Of a stretch of 64,000 bases of DNA, positions 16,968-24,464 are shown in pieces (the first letter of the stretch is position 1; each line of letters begins with the position of its first letter). This DNA is from Streptomyces filipinensis (GTDB lineage Bacteria > Actinomycetota > Actinomycetes > Streptomycetales > Streptomycetaceae). The notes below the pieces were generated by a model. That model saw nothing but the letters and a program-made list of their open reading frames with translations, searched no databases and was not told where the DNA came from. The stretch is taken from assembly GCF_014649495.1 (NCBI RefSeq), contig NZ_BMTD01000002.1, positions 62,001 to 126,000 on the forward strand, given 5' to 3'. The position numbers and the translations under genes were made by a program.

Positions 16968-17930
16968 ATGACCGCAAGCTCCACCCGTCGTACGACCGCC
17001 ACCCGCTCCCGTCTGGGAGCGGCCGGTGCGATCGCGGTCGCGGGCGCCCTGCTGCTCACCGGCTGCGGGGACCAGACCAACGGCGGCAAGGGCAGCTCCT
17101 CCGCGTCCGGCAGGACGAGCAGCGCTCCGCTCTTCTCGAAGCTGCCGAAGACGATCCAGGACAAGGGCGTCATCCAGGTCGGCACCAACGCCGAGTACGC
17201 ACCCATGGAGTACCAGGAGGGCGGCGACATCGTCGGCGTGGACCCCGACATCGCCGCCGCGCTGGCCAAGAAGCTGGGCGTGCCCTTCAAGTTCACCTCC
17301 GGCTCCTTCGACGGCCTGATCACGTCGCTGAACTCCGGTCGTTACGACGTGGCGATCTCGTCCATAACGGACACCAAGGCGCGCCAGCAGGGCCTGGACG
17401 ACAAGGGCAAGAAGCTCGGTCCGGGTGTCGACTTCGTCGACTACTTCACGGCCGGCACCGCGGTGTACGTGCAGAAGGGCAACCCGAAGAAGATCGGCTC
17501 GGTCGAGGACCTCTGCGGCCAGACCGCGGCCGTGCAGCACGGCACCACGTACGAGCAGCTCCTGCAGAAGCAGTCCAAGGCCTGCACGGACGGCGGCAAG
17601 AAGAAGATCACGATCGAGTCGTTCGACAACGACACCGAGGCCCAGACCCGTGTGAAGTCCGGCGGCGCGGTGGCCGGCGTCAACGACTACCCCGTGGCGA
17701 TCGACCTGGCCCGCAAGGCCGACGGGGGCAAGGCCTTCGAGGTCGTCGGCGAGCAGGTCGACGCCGGCCCCTTCGGTATCGCCGTGAACAAGGACAACAA
17801 GCAGCTCACCAGCGCTCTGGAGGCCGCCGTCAGCGCGATCATCCAGGACGGTACGTACAAGAAGATCCTCGACAAGTGGGGTGCCCAGAGCGGCGCCATC
17901 GACAAGGCCGCGGTCAACGGCGGCAAGTGA
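16968..17930 (+). CDS. Polar amino acid ABC transporter substrate-binding lipoprotein
   Basis: The protein has 320 residues. A Sec-type signal with a lipobox LLLTGC near residue 28 marks a lipoprotein exposed outside the membrane. The mature part has the family-3 solute-binding fold: VIQVGTNAEYAPMEY, VGVDPDIAAALAKKLG, FDGLITSLNSGRYDVAISSIT and FGIAVNKDN. This is the glutamine/glutamate/arginine class; the exact ligand is unknown. ATG at 16968 follows GGAGGA. It is first in a three-gene operon with permease (28 nt gap) and ATPase. A Ser/Gly linker after the lipobox tethers the domain. Confidence 0.92.
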   Translation: MTASSTRRTTATRSRLGAAGAIAVAGALLLTGCGDQTNGGKGSSSASGRTSSAPLFSKLPKTIQDKGVIQVGTNAEYAPMEYQEGGDIVGVDPDIAAALAKKLGVPFKFTSGSFDGLITSLNSGRYDVAISSITDTKARQQGLDDKGKKLGPGVDFVDYFTAGTAVYVQKGNPKKIGSVEDLCGQTAAVQHGTTYEQLLQKQSKACTDGGKKKITIESFDNDTEAQTRVKSGGAVAGVNDYPVAIDLARKADGGKAFEVVGEQVDAGPFGIAVNKDNKQLTSALEAAVSAIIQDGTYKKILDKWGAQSGAIDKAAVNGGK

Positions 17931-17958
17931 CTGCCAGACACACTGAAGGGCAGTCACG

Positions 17959-18927
17959 GTGACTGACGATCTCGACAAGACACCGGCCGACGCGAGGCCG
18001 TCGGCCGACGTCTCCAAGGAGCCCGGCGGCGGCCCGGTGCCACCGGAGGCGATCAAGGCGATACCGGTCCGTCACTGGGGCCGCTATGTCAGCGCGGTCG
18101 TGGTGCTGGCCCTGGTCGGCCTGCTGGTCAACGCCTTCGCCACGGCCGAGAAGATCCAGTGGCACGCGGTCGGCGACAAGCTGTTCGACTCCACTGTGCT
18201 CGCGGGCGCCGGCCGCACCATGCTGATCAGCGTGCTCGCGATGGCCCTGGGCGTGGCCCTGGGCATCGTGCTGGCCGTGATGCGGTTGTCGAAGAACCCG
18301 GTGACGAGCTGGGTGGCCTGGGTCTACATCTGGTTCTTCCGCGGCACGCCGGTCTACGTCCAGCTCCTGCTCTGGTTCAACCTGGCGCTCATCTTCCCCG
18401 TCCTGAACCTCGGTCCGATCTACAAGGACGAGATGACGGATGTGATGACCCCGTTCATGTGCGCCCTGCTGGGTCTGGGCCTCAACGAGGCCGCGTACAT
18501 GGCCGAGATCTGCCGCGCCGGGCTGCTGGCCGTCGACGACGGCCAGACCGAGGCCGCGCACGCGCTCGGCATGAGCCACGGCAGGACCCTGCGCAGGATC
18601 GTCATCCCGCAGGCCATGCGGGTGATCGTGCCGCCCACCGGCAACGAGTTCATCAACATGCTGAAGACCTCGTCGCTGGTCTACGCGGTCACGTACAACG
18701 AACTGCTGCGCGCCACCTCGACGATCGGTTCCACGTCGTACGCCGTGATGGAGATGCTGTTCGTCGCCTCCCTCTGGTACCTCGTGATGACCAGCGTGTT
18801 CAGCGTCTTCCAGTACTACCTGGAGCGCCGCTACGCCCGCGGCTCGACCCGCAGTCTGCCGCCCACCCCGTGGCAGAAGGTCAAGGCCAACCTGCTCGGC
18901 CCGAGCGGCAAGAGGAGCGTGCGATGA
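17959..18927 (+). CDS. Polar amino acid ABC transporter permease
   Basis: This 322-residue inner-membrane permease has a cytoplasmic N-terminal tail of about 45 residues. The first membrane segment is [20 protein letters not shown] block typical of HisM/GlnP permeases follows: [40 protein letters not shown], and the ATPase-contact EAA loop [20 protein letters not shown]. It starts with GTG at 17959. The stop overlaps the ATPase start (ATGA). A single permease gene implies a homodimeric channel. The N-terminal extension is acidic and may be regulatory. Confidence 0.92.
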   Translation: MTDDLDKTPADARPSADVSKEPGGGPVPPEAIKAIPVRHWGRYVSAVVVLALVGLLVNAFATAEKIQWHAVGDKLFDSTVLAGAGRTMLISVLAMALGVALGIVLAVMRLSKNPVTSWVAWVYIWFFRGTPVYVQLLLWFNLALIFPVLNLGPIYKDEMTDVMTPFMCALLGLGLNEAAYMAEICRAGLLAVDDGQTEAAHALGMSHGRTLRRIVIPQAMRVIVPPTGNEFINMLKTSSLVYAVTYNELLRATSTIGSTSYAVMEMLFVASLWYLVMTSVFSVFQYYLERRYARGSTRSLPPTPWQKVKANLLGPSGKRSVR

Positions 18928-19685
18928 ACGCCATGGTGAAGGCCGAGGGCGTACACAAGTCCTTCGGCGCCGTCGAGGTGCTCAAGGGCATCGACCTGGA
19001 GGTGAGGCCGGGCGAGGTGTTCTGCCTGATCGGCCCCTCCGGCTCCGGCAAGTCGACCTTCCTGCGGTGCATCAACCACCTGGAGAAGATCAACGCCGGC
19101 CGGCTGTACGTCGACGGCGAGCTGGTCGGCTACCGCCAGCAGGGCGACAAGCTGTACGAGCTGCGCGACCGCGAGGTCGCCATGAAGCGCCGGGACATCG
19201 GCATGGTCTTCCAGCGCTTCAACCTGTTCCCGCACATGACGGCTCTGGAGAACGTCGTGGAGGCGCCGGTGCAGGTCAAGGGCGTGGCCAAGGCGCAGGC
19301 CCGGGAGCGGGCCGAACAGTTGCTGGAGCGGGTGGGCCTGGCCGACCGGGCCGGGCACTACCCCTCCCAGCTCTCCGGCGGCCAGCAGCAGCGGGTGGCG
19401 ATCGCCCGGGCCCTGGCGATGGAGCCGAAGCTGATGCTGTTCGACGAGCCGACCTCGGCCCTGGACCCGGAGCTGGTGGGTGACGTCCTGGACGTCATGC
19501 GGGACCTCGCCGAGTCCGGCATGACCATGGTCGTGGTCACCCATGAGATGGGCTTCGCCCGCGAGGTGGGCGACAGCCTGGTGTTCATGGACGAGGGCGT
19601 GGTGGTGGAATCCGGCCACCCGCGCGAGGTCCTGACGAACCCGCAGCACGAGCGGACGCAGTCGTTCCTGTCGAAGGTTCTCTGA
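18924..19685 (+). CDS. Polar amino acid ABC transporter ATP-binding protein
   Basis: The protein has 253 residues with all ABC motifs: Walker [11 protein letters not shown]-loop [13 protein letters not shown], signature LSGGQQQR, Walker [15 protein letters not shown], and H-loop VTHEMGF. The sequence is of the GlnQ/HisP class, which fits the two upstream genes. An unusual insert after the D-loop region, [23 protein letters not shown], is also found in HisP-like proteins. Translation is coupled to the permease by a 4-nt overlap. A strong terminator lies 11 nt downstream, closing a three-gene import operon. Confidence 0.94.
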   Translation: MNAMVKAEGVHKSFGAVEVLKGIDLEVRPGEVFCLIGPSGSGKSTFLRCINHLEKINAGRLYVDGELVGYRQQGDKLYELRDREVAMKRRDIGMVFQRFNLFPHMTALENVVEAPVQVKGVAKAQARERAEQLLERVGLADRAGHYPSQLSGGQQQRVAIARALAMEPKLMLFDEPTSALDPELVGDVLDVMRDLAESGMTMVVVTHEMGFAREVGDSLVFMDEGVVVESGHPREVLTNPQHERTQSFLSKVL

Positions 19686-19695
19686 CCGGATGACG

Positions 19696-19732
19696 CTGAG
19701 GGGCGGTACGGACCACCCGTACCGCCCCTCAG
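19696..19732 (+). terminator. Terminator of the amino acid transporter operon
   Basis: CTGAGGGGCGGTACGG (19696-19711) pairs perfectly with CCGTACCGCCCCTCAG (19717-19732), a 16-bp stem with a 5-nt loop, just after the ATPase stop codon. Confidence 0.85.
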
Positions 19733-19796
19733 GCCTGTCCGCCTACTTCGCCCGCCGCACCGGCTTCGCCCGCCGCACCGACTTCACCGGCTTCGC

Positions 19797-20555
19797 CTAC
19801 TTCACCGCGAGCAGCAGCGTGTCCGACGGCGAGCACCACACCGGCCGGGCCTCCCCGAACCCCTTCTCGCGCAGCACGTCCGCGTGCCACACCGGGGCGG
19901 GCATGTCCCCGTCGGCGTGCTCGCCGTAGATCTCGAACCGCCGGGCGGTCGGCTCGGCGAGCACGGGGTCCTCGGCGGCGACCTGCCACCATTCGGCCCA
20001 GTCCAGGGCACCCGCCCGCCTGGCCTGATCCATGCGTGCGTGCCGCTGGGCGCGCTCGGCGGCGTTGATCCGGGGCGTGCTGTCGTCGATCATGTGGTCC
20101 GCGTTCATGAAGACACCGCCGTCGCGGACCAGCTCCGCGACCTGACCGTAGAGGGCCGCGAGGGGTTCGCTGTGCAGCCAGTGCAGGGCCGTCGCGGTCA
20201 GGACGGCGTCGTAGGAGTCGTACGGCAGCTTCGCCCGCCAGTCGGGGTCCTTGAGGTCGGCCTCGACGAGGTGCACCCGCTCGTCGCCCCCGAAGGTGCC
20301 GCGCGCGATGGTGAGCAGGGCCGGGTCGAGGTCGACGCCGGTGCTGGTGGCCGCCGGGAAGCGGGTCAGCAGCCGGCCGGTGATGCTTCCGGTGCCGCAG
20401 GCGAGGTCGAGCACGCGCGGCGCCGTCCCGACGAGTGCCTCGACCATGTCCAGCATGATCCGGAAGCGGTCCTCACGGTCCGGCATGTACGACTCCTGCT
20501 GCCGGTCCCAGCTCTCCTGCCAGGCGGCCCAGTCGGTTCCGGTACTCGTCGTCAT
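19797..20555 (-). CDS. Class I SAM-dependent methyltransferase
   Basis: The protein has 252 residues. Motif I is VLDLACGTGSITGRLL, with the acidic SAM-ribose residue in STGVDLDPALL and motif II near YDAVLTATALHWLH. It belongs to the broad UbiE/small-molecule methyltransferase group, and the methyl acceptor cannot be read from sequence. Its N-terminus, MTTSTGTDWAAWQESWDRQQ, is tryptophan-rich. It is convergent with the transporter operon and divergent from the CGNR zinc-finger gene (100 bp). The 60 bp beyond its stop carry short tandem CTTCGCCCGCCGCACCG-type repeats of no clear role. Confidence 0.85.
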   Translation of the reverse strand: MTTSTGTDWAAWQESWDRQQESYMPDREDRFRIMLDMVEALVGTAPRVLDLACGTGSITGRLLTRFPAATSTGVDLDPALLTIARGTFGGDERVHLVEADLKDPDWRAKLPYDSYDAVLTATALHWLHSEPLAALYGQVAELVRDGGVFMNADHMIDDSTPRINAAERAQRHARMDQARRAGALDWAEWWQVAAEDPVLAEPTARRFEIYGEHADGDMPAPVWHADVLREKGFGEARPVWCSPSDTLLLAVK

Positions 20556-20655
20556 GGAACCCCGACTCCCCTCGGTTCGCGTAATACCCTGGACACACGA
20601 CCGGCTGTTACCCGACCGCAGACACGACCATAAAGCGCCCCCGTAAGGACTACAA

Positions 20656-21285
20656 GTGGAACTGGCCTATTACTCGGATTACGCCGTCCGTCTCGTCAAC
20701 AGCGAGGAACCGGCCCGGGGCAAGGACTCGCTCACCTCGGTCGAGGCCGTCCGCGACCTCTTCGGCGTCAACGCCGCGGCGGCCCGCCGCGCCGCCGACG
20801 CCGACGTCACGCGCTTCCGCTCGGTCCGGGCCCGGCTGCGCGCGGTCTTCGAGGCGGCCGACAAGGGCGACGAGACGCTGGCCGTGGACCTGCTGAACTC
20901 GCTGCTGCTGGAGTTCCCGGTGTCGCCGCAGATCTCCGGTCACGACTACCGCGACGAGGACGGCCGCCCGCTGTGGCACATGCACCTGGCCGACCACCCC
21001 TCCAACGCCACCGCCGGCTACGCGGCCATCGCGGCGATGGGCCTCGCCTTCCACCTGACGGAGTACGGCGTCGACCGCCTCGGCCTGTGCGAAGCGGCCC
21101 CCTGCCGCAACGCCTACCTCGACACCTCCACCAACCGCTCCCGGCGCTACTGCTCCGACCGCTGCGCGACCCGCGCCAACGTGGCCGCCTACCGGGCCCG
21201 CAAGCGCCTGGAGGCCGACCGGTCCGGCAGCAGCGGCCTGGCGGCCGAGAGCGCCCAGCGCACCAGCGCCAGCGGCGAACGCTGA
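20656..21285 (+). CDS. CGNR zinc-finger / ABATE-domain regulator
   Basis: This 209-residue protein starts with GTG at 20656. The N-terminal domain (YYSDYAVRLVNSEEP, FRSVRARLRAVFEAA) is the ABATE-like stress domain. The C-terminus carries a treble-clef zinc site, CEAAPCRNAYLD, then RRYCSDRCATRANVAAYRARK, the CGNR-type motif with four cysteines. Members are predicted transcriptional regulators. Its last 97 nt overlap the 3' end of sodX on the other strand, so the Ser/Ala-rich tail after the zinc finger is encoded inside sodX. This locus next to sodX/sodN suggests, but does not show, a role in nickel or oxidative stress. Confidence 0.85.
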   Translation: MELAYYSDYAVRLVNSEEPARGKDSLTSVEAVRDLFGVNAAAARRAADADVTRFRSVRARLRAVFEAADKGDETLAVDLLNSLLLEFPVSPQISGHDYRDEDGRPLWHMHLADHPSNATAGYAAIAAMGLAFHLTEYGVDRLGLCEAAPCRNAYLDTSTNRSRRYCSDRCATRANVAAYRARKRLEADRSGSSGLAAESAQRTSASGER

Positions 21286-21653
21286 CCGGCCGGGAAAGGC
21301 CGGTACCGCAGGCGCGCCTTGCCCAGCACCAGTTCGTCCGGGACGACCCCGTAGTCGGTGCTGTCCCCGCCCGCGTACGGGTTGTCGCCGAGCACCCACC
21401 AGCCGCCCTCACGGCGCGCCACGGCACGCTTGACGACGAGCAGGTCCTGCTGGAACGGGTGACGCAGGACCACGACGTCCCCCGGCCTGACCGAGGCCCC
21501 GTACTGCACCAGCAGCCGGTCCCCGTGCAGCAGCGTCGGCACCATGGACGGCCCCGTCACCTCGGCCAGTCCGAACGGCGCGACCGCCCTGCCCCGCTCG
21601 GTCTCCTGCGACAGCTCCGGCATCCCCGGCACCTCCCCGGTCCGTTCCTCCAC
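21189..21653 (-). CDS. sodX: SodX, nickel superoxide dismutase maturation protease
   Basis: This 154-residue S26-family (signal-peptidase-like) protease removes the short leader of SodN so that nickel can bind at His1. The catalytic Ser is in VTGPSMVPTLLHGDRLLV, the general-base Lys in LLVVKRAVAR, and GWWVLGDNPYAGGDST is the S26 box. No long membrane anchor is seen, consistent with cytoplasmic SodX. It is divergent from sodN (115 bp). The start is GTG at 21653; ATG at 21621 (MPELSQETER) is an alternative. The 3' end overlaps the convergent CGNR gene by 97 nt. Confidence 0.9.
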   Translation of the reverse strand: MEERTGEVPGMPELSQETERGRAVAPFGLAEVTGPSMVPTLLHGDRLLVQYGASVRPGDVVVLRHPFQQDLLVVKRAVARREGGWWVLGDNPYAGGDSTDYGVVPDELVLGKARLRYRPFPAGQRSPLALVRWALSAARPLLPDRSASRRLRAR

Positions 21654-21768
21654 CAGTCTCAGTCTGACCCTGGACTTTTGTCCTAAGCCCTAGGGGGCAC
21701 CCGAGAAATCGCCTTCTGCAGGGAGTAATGTCGCACCTGAGAAGACGATCACGAGGAAGGAATGCTCC

Positions 21769-22164
21769 ATGCTTTCCCGCCTGTTTGCCCCCAAGGTCAA
21801 GGTCAGCGCCCACTGCGACCTGCCCTGCGGCGTGTACGACCCGGCCCAGGCCCGCATCGAGGCGGAGTCGGTGAAGGCCGTCCAGGAAAAGATGGCCGGC
21901 AACGACGACCCCCACTTCCAGGCGCGCGCCACCGTCATCAAGGAGCAGCGCGCGGAGCTCGCGAAGCACCACGTCTCCGTGCTCTGGAGCGACTACTTCA
22001 AGCCCCCGCACTTCGAGAAGTACCCGGAGCTGCACCAGCTGGTCAACGACGCCCTGAAGGCCCTCTCGGCCGCCAAGGCGTCCACCGACCCGGCGACGGG
22101 CCAGAAGGCGCTGGACTACATCGCCCAGATCGACAAGATCTTCTGGGAGACCAAGAAGGCCTGA
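21769..22164 (+). CDS. sodN: Nickel superoxide dismutase precursor
   Basis: The precursor has 131 residues. A 14-residue leader (MLSRLFAPKVKVSA) precedes the nickel hook HCDLPCGVYDPAQ; after cleavage His1, Cys2 and Cys6 ligate Ni. The rest is the four-helix bundle that forms a hexamer. It disproportionates superoxide in the cytoplasm. A GAGGAAGG leader precedes ATG 21769. In S. coelicolor sodN is nickel-induced and antagonised by the sodF-derived sRNA; the pairing site was not tested here. The stop codon lies inside its own terminator hairpin, and this whole 3' end is duplicated about 1.1 kb downstream. Confidence 0.96.
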   Translation: MLSRLFAPKVKVSAHCDLPCGVYDPAQARIEAESVKAVQEKMAGNDDPHFQARATVIKEQRAELAKHHVSVLWSDYFKPPHFEKYPELHQLVNDALKALSAAKASTDPATGQKALDYIAQIDKIFWETKKA

Positions 22165-22220
22165 TCTTGGATCAGGCCGTCTGACCTGCAGTTTTCCCGA
22201 CTAGCAGCGTCTCCCCGACC
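22145..22220 (+). repeat. Left att-like direct repeat at the sodN 3' end
   Basis: These 76 bp, from GGGAGACCAAGAAGGCCTGA to CAGCGTCTCCCCGACC, match 23243-23319 at about 87% with one single-base gap. The repeat includes the last six sodN codons and its stop, the terminator and about 40 bp beyond. It overlaps the 3' end of a tyrosine integrase remnant, as expected of an attachment site. Confidence 0.8.
22158..22178 (+). terminator. sodN terminator hairpin overlapping the stop codon
   Basis: GGCCTGATC, loop TTG, GATCAGGCC form a perfect 9-bp stem. The TGA stop of sodN (22162-22164) lies in the left arm. GCAGTTTTCCC follows. The opposite strand provides the stop codon of the integrase remnant. 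Confidence 0.75.
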
Positions 22221-22375
22221 GCACTCGGCCACAGGCCGCCGAACATGGCGTCCCTGAGGGTCCGGGTGCGGTCTTTTTCACCCGGCCGCAGATGGGCGCA
22301 GATCCGCAGCGTGATGACGGCGGACGCGTGGCCGAGGACCTGCGGGCGCCGTTCCGTTCGGTCTTCCAGCGGCGG
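22172..22375 (-). pseudogene. C-terminal remnant of a tyrosine recombinase (integrase)
   Basis: A 67-codon minus-strand fragment reads PPLEDRTERRPQVLGHASAV then ITLRICAHLRPGEKDRTRTL and RDAMFGGLWPS. This is the end of a Streptomyces-type integrase, where LGHxSxxxTLRTYAHLWPGDEDRT is usual. The second catalytic His (LGH) is present but the nucleophilic Tyr of TYAHL is Cys here (ICAHL). A TGA stop precedes the fragment in frame, so nothing remains of the catalytic Arg region. It ends within the left att-like repeat. It marks the site of a lost integrative element. Confidence 0.82.
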
Positions 22376-22689
22376 TCATTGAGGAGCTCGCCCTCCTCCA
22401 TCCGCGCGGAATCCGCCGGTCACCACCCCACTCGTTCTTGGAGTCAGGGTTCGGACGCCGGCCTACGGCCTGAGTGTCATTCACCTGGCCTCCCCAGGGG
22501 CGCATCCCATGCCCCGGCGTCTCGAAGCGCACGAGCCGCGCACGCTCCGCTTCATGAGCGGCCACGCGCGCCTGTACTCCCACCGCACGCCATACGGGCG
22601 GCTGCCGTCGCATGGAACCTGGAACAGGGCGGGTAGCAAGCGCCGGACGAGTCCTCGTCGAGCGGGAGACAAGCAAGAGGAGACCTCCA
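22376..22689. other. Non-coding scar between integrase remnant and EF-hand gene
   Basis: About 310 bp contain no convincing frame. The stretch near 22430-22500 is less G/C-biased in codon positions than its neighbours. GAGGAG at about 22676 is the ribosome-binding site for the EF-hand gene. I recognise nothing else in it. Confidence 0.4.
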
Positions 22690-23130
22690 GTGCGCCGTAC
22701 CACCGTTGAAGCCGCCACCGTCGCGAGAGGCCGTATCTTCGCCATGATGGACGCGGACGGGGACGGGGTCGTCTCGGCGCACGACTACCTCTCCCGGGTC
22801 GATCGGACCGTCCAGGCCACGGGACGCTCGGAGGACGACCCGCTCGTCGTCGCCGCCCGCGGGCAAGCCCACAAGGCGTGGGGGGCGATGGACGCGAACG
22901 GCGACGGGAAGCTGACCTTCGAGGAATACGACGCATGGGTCGGCGCCGACAAGTTCGACCACATCTGCCGGTTCCCCCTGGGCTCACTGTTCGACCTCGC
23001 CGACGGCGACGGCCTGGTGGTTCGTGATGAGTACCTGGCGTCGATCCGTTCCTACGTCATCGGCGACGCCTCGCCTATGGGCGAGGTCCTGTATCAGGCG
23101 CCGTCCGATGGGTCGGGCGGACCGGTGTGA
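22690..23130 (+). CDS. EF-hand calcium-binding protein
   Basis: This 146-residue, calmodulin-like small protein starts with GTG at 22690 behind GAGGAGA. EF-hand loops are DADGDGVVSAHD (about 20-31) and DANGDGKLTFEE (about 67-78), with a third degenerate loop in LFDLADGDGLVVRDEY. Loop 1 ends in Asp instead of the usual Glu, which lowers or alters Ca/Mg preference. The overall layout resembles Streptomyces Cab-type proteins of about 70-180 residues. It lies between the two copies of the sodN 3' repeat, so it may be the surviving cargo of the vanished element or a gene caught by a duplication. Confidence 0.85.
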   Translation: MRRTTVEAATVARGRIFAMMDADGDGVVSAHDYLSRVDRTVQATGRSEDDPLVVAARGQAHKAWGAMDANGDGKLTFEEYDAWVGADKFDHICRFPLGSLFDLADGDGLVVRDEYLASIRSYVIGDASPMGEVLYQAPSDGSGGPV

Positions 23131-23242
23131 GCCGAGTACGCGACCGCCGCCGCGGGCGACTTCTCCGCCCGGGACAGATCCGGTGCGCGGTCGCCGACAG
23201 CTTCCGGTAGTGCTTCGGCGATCCAGTGCGACTGCCCAGAAG

Positions 23243-23319
23243 GGGAGACCAAGGAGGCCTGATCCTGGATCACACCTCCTGACCTGTAATTTTCCCTGAC
23301 TTGCAGCGTCTCCCCGACA
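23243..23319 (+). repeat. Right att-like direct repeat (second copy of the sodN 3' end)
   Basis: GGGAGACCAAGGAGGCCTGA to CAGCGTCTCCCCGACA repeats 22145-22220. The hairpin in this copy has changed in both arms (GGAGG/CCTCC outer pairs, GATC/GATC inner) and so is still able to fold with two internal mismatches. It can serve as terminator of the EF-hand gene. Confidence 0.78.
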
Positions 23320-23347
23320 GGGGACCGCCTCCCCCGCGGCGCGTTCG

Positions 23348-23545
23348 TCACTCGGTGTGCAGGACGCGGGCGGTGGTCTGACGGGCCGCCGCACGGGCCG
23401 GCGGCAGCGCGGCGATCGCCACCCCGGCGAGCGCCGGCCACACGATGGTCCCGGGGTGCCACACGTCCAGCATCCGTGCCGGGAAGGCGAGATGGGCGCT
23501 GTGCTCGGTCAGGGGGATCACCGCACGGCAGGCCGCGACGCCCTG
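23348..23545 (-). pseudogene. Possible C-terminal fragment of an FtsX-like permease
   Basis: Sixty-five codons read, on the minus strand, HLAFPARMLDVWHPGTIVWP, ALAGVAIAALPPARAAARQT and TARVLHTE before a TGA. A hydrophobic segment followed by PARAAARxxxxxVLHxE is the usual end of FtsX-type ABC permeases. There is no start or upstream domain: the fragment begins immediately after, and in frame with, the stop codon of the cupin regulator. It is therefore a scar, not a working gene. The assignment rests on a short motif only. Confidence 0.45.
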
Positions 23546-24130
23546 TCAGGTGATGGAGGCGGGGCCGGGTGGCAGATGGACCGTCATGATCAGGTGGCAG
23601 CTCCGGGTGCCCGCACCGCGGTAGGTGTGCGGGGTGTCGCCGTCGAACGTGGCGGTCTGGCCCGCTTCGAGGGTGTGCTCGGTGCCGTCGACGACCAGGG
23701 TCATACGGCCCGCGACGACGCTGACGGTCTCCACGACTTGGGCCTGGTGGGGGTGGCTGGGGTATTCCTCGTCCGGCTCCAGCCGCCAGCGCCAGACCTC
23801 GACCGGCGCCGGGCCCGACGTCGTCAGCACGAGCCGGGCCTCACTGCCGCGCTCTCCGGTCCACAGAGGGGCGACCGCATCGGCGTCCACGACACGGACC
23901 CGGCCTTCGGACGGTCCCTGCATCAGCGCGGACACCGAGATGCCGAGGGTGTCGGCGAGCCGGACCAGGGTGGCCAGGTTGGGGTTGCCCTGGGCCTTCT
24001 CCAGCGCCACCAGGGCGCCCTTGCTGACCTGGGCGCGCCGGCCGAGCTCGTCCAGGGACAGGCCCGCGCGGGTGCGGGCCGCCCGCACGTTGTGCGCGAC
24101 CGTCCGCAGGGCCGCCGCCGTCTCGGCCAC
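23546..24130 (-). CDS. XRE-family regulator with C-terminal cupin domain
   Basis: This 194-residue regulator has a helix-turn-helix at 14-68 (AGLSLDELGRRAQVSKGALV, EKAQGNPNLATLVRLADTLG). A cupin domain spans about 85-185, with PHQAQVVETVSVVAGRMTLV and TPHTYRG, carrying candidate metal-ligand His residues. Such XRE-cupin proteins repress adjacent transport or catabolic genes in response to a small ligand. It is divergent from the EamA/B3-4 chimera across a 118-bp region containing three GGTCGTT repeats. A 45-bp piece of its HTH coding sequence reappears inverted in the chimera. The stop is shared in frame with a permease scar. Confidence 0.88.
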   Translation of the reverse strand: MAETAAALRTVAHNVRAARTRAGLSLDELGRRAQVSKGALVALEKAQGNPNLATLVRLADTLGISVSALMQGPSEGRVRVVDADAVAPLWTGERGSEARLVLTTSGPAPVEVWRWRLEPDEEYPSHPHQAQVVETVSVVAGRMTLVVDGTEHTLEAGQTATFDGDTPHTYRGAGTRSCHLIMTVHLPPGPASIT

Positions 24131-24155
24131 CTGATCACCTTCCTAGCATCTTGAC

Positions 24156-24223
24156 CAGTGGACTGTACCGCCCGGTCGTTTGGTTGACACGGCTCGGTCG
24201 TTCCGTTGTACGGTGTGGTCGTT
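24156..24223 (+). promoter_or_regulatory. Promoter and triple direct-repeat operator, XRE-cupin / EamA
   Basis: The heptamer GGTCGTT occurs three times, within CGGTCGTT (24173-24180), CGGTCGTT (24195-24202) and TGGTCGTT (24216-24223), about two helical turns apart. TTGACA (24184-24189) and TACGGT (24209-24214) lie between and beside them with a 19-nt spacer. CAGTGGAC near 24156 mirrors GTTCCACTG at its right end. This is a likely operator for the divergent XRE-cupin protein. Confidence 0.6.
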
Positions 24224-24248
24224 CCACTGAGATAGTAAGGGATGTGCC

Positions 24249-24386
24249 GTGATCGCTCTGCTGCTGGCCCTCGGCAGCTCACTCGCCTACGGGTGCGCCG
24301 ACTTCCTCGGCGGCCTCGGCGCCCGTAAGGCCCATGTGCTGCGGACCGTGCTGGTCGCGGCCCCGGCCAGTCTCGCGGTCGAGCCG
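24249..24386 (+). pseudogene. Truncated EamA (DMT-type) transporter, first segment only
   Basis: Forty-six codons encode MIALLLALGSSLAYGCADFL, GGLGARKAHVLRTVLVAAPA and SLAVEP, the typical first membrane helix of a 10-TM EamA transporter. The remaining nine helices are missing. The frame then runs without interruption into 15 codons of an XRE regulator and on into the B3/4-domain gene. The original promoter and start codon are kept, so a hybrid protein of 307 residues could be made from 24249 to 25172. Confidence 0.72.
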
Positions 24387-24431
24387 GCGCTGGAGAAGGC
24401 CCAGGGCAACCGCAACCTGGCCACCCTGGTC
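24387..24431 (+). repeat. 45-bp inverted copy of XRE-cupin HTH coding sequence
   Basis: These 45 bp, encoding ALEKAQGNRNLATLV, match 23963-24007 on the other strand with one mismatch. They are read in the same protein frame as in the regulator. They probably come from a second XRE-cupin gene that once preceded the B3/4 gene; a deletion joined it to the EamA gene. Confidence 0.8.
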
Positions 24432-24464
24432 CCACTCGCTCCCACCAGGAAACGGAACCCGCCC

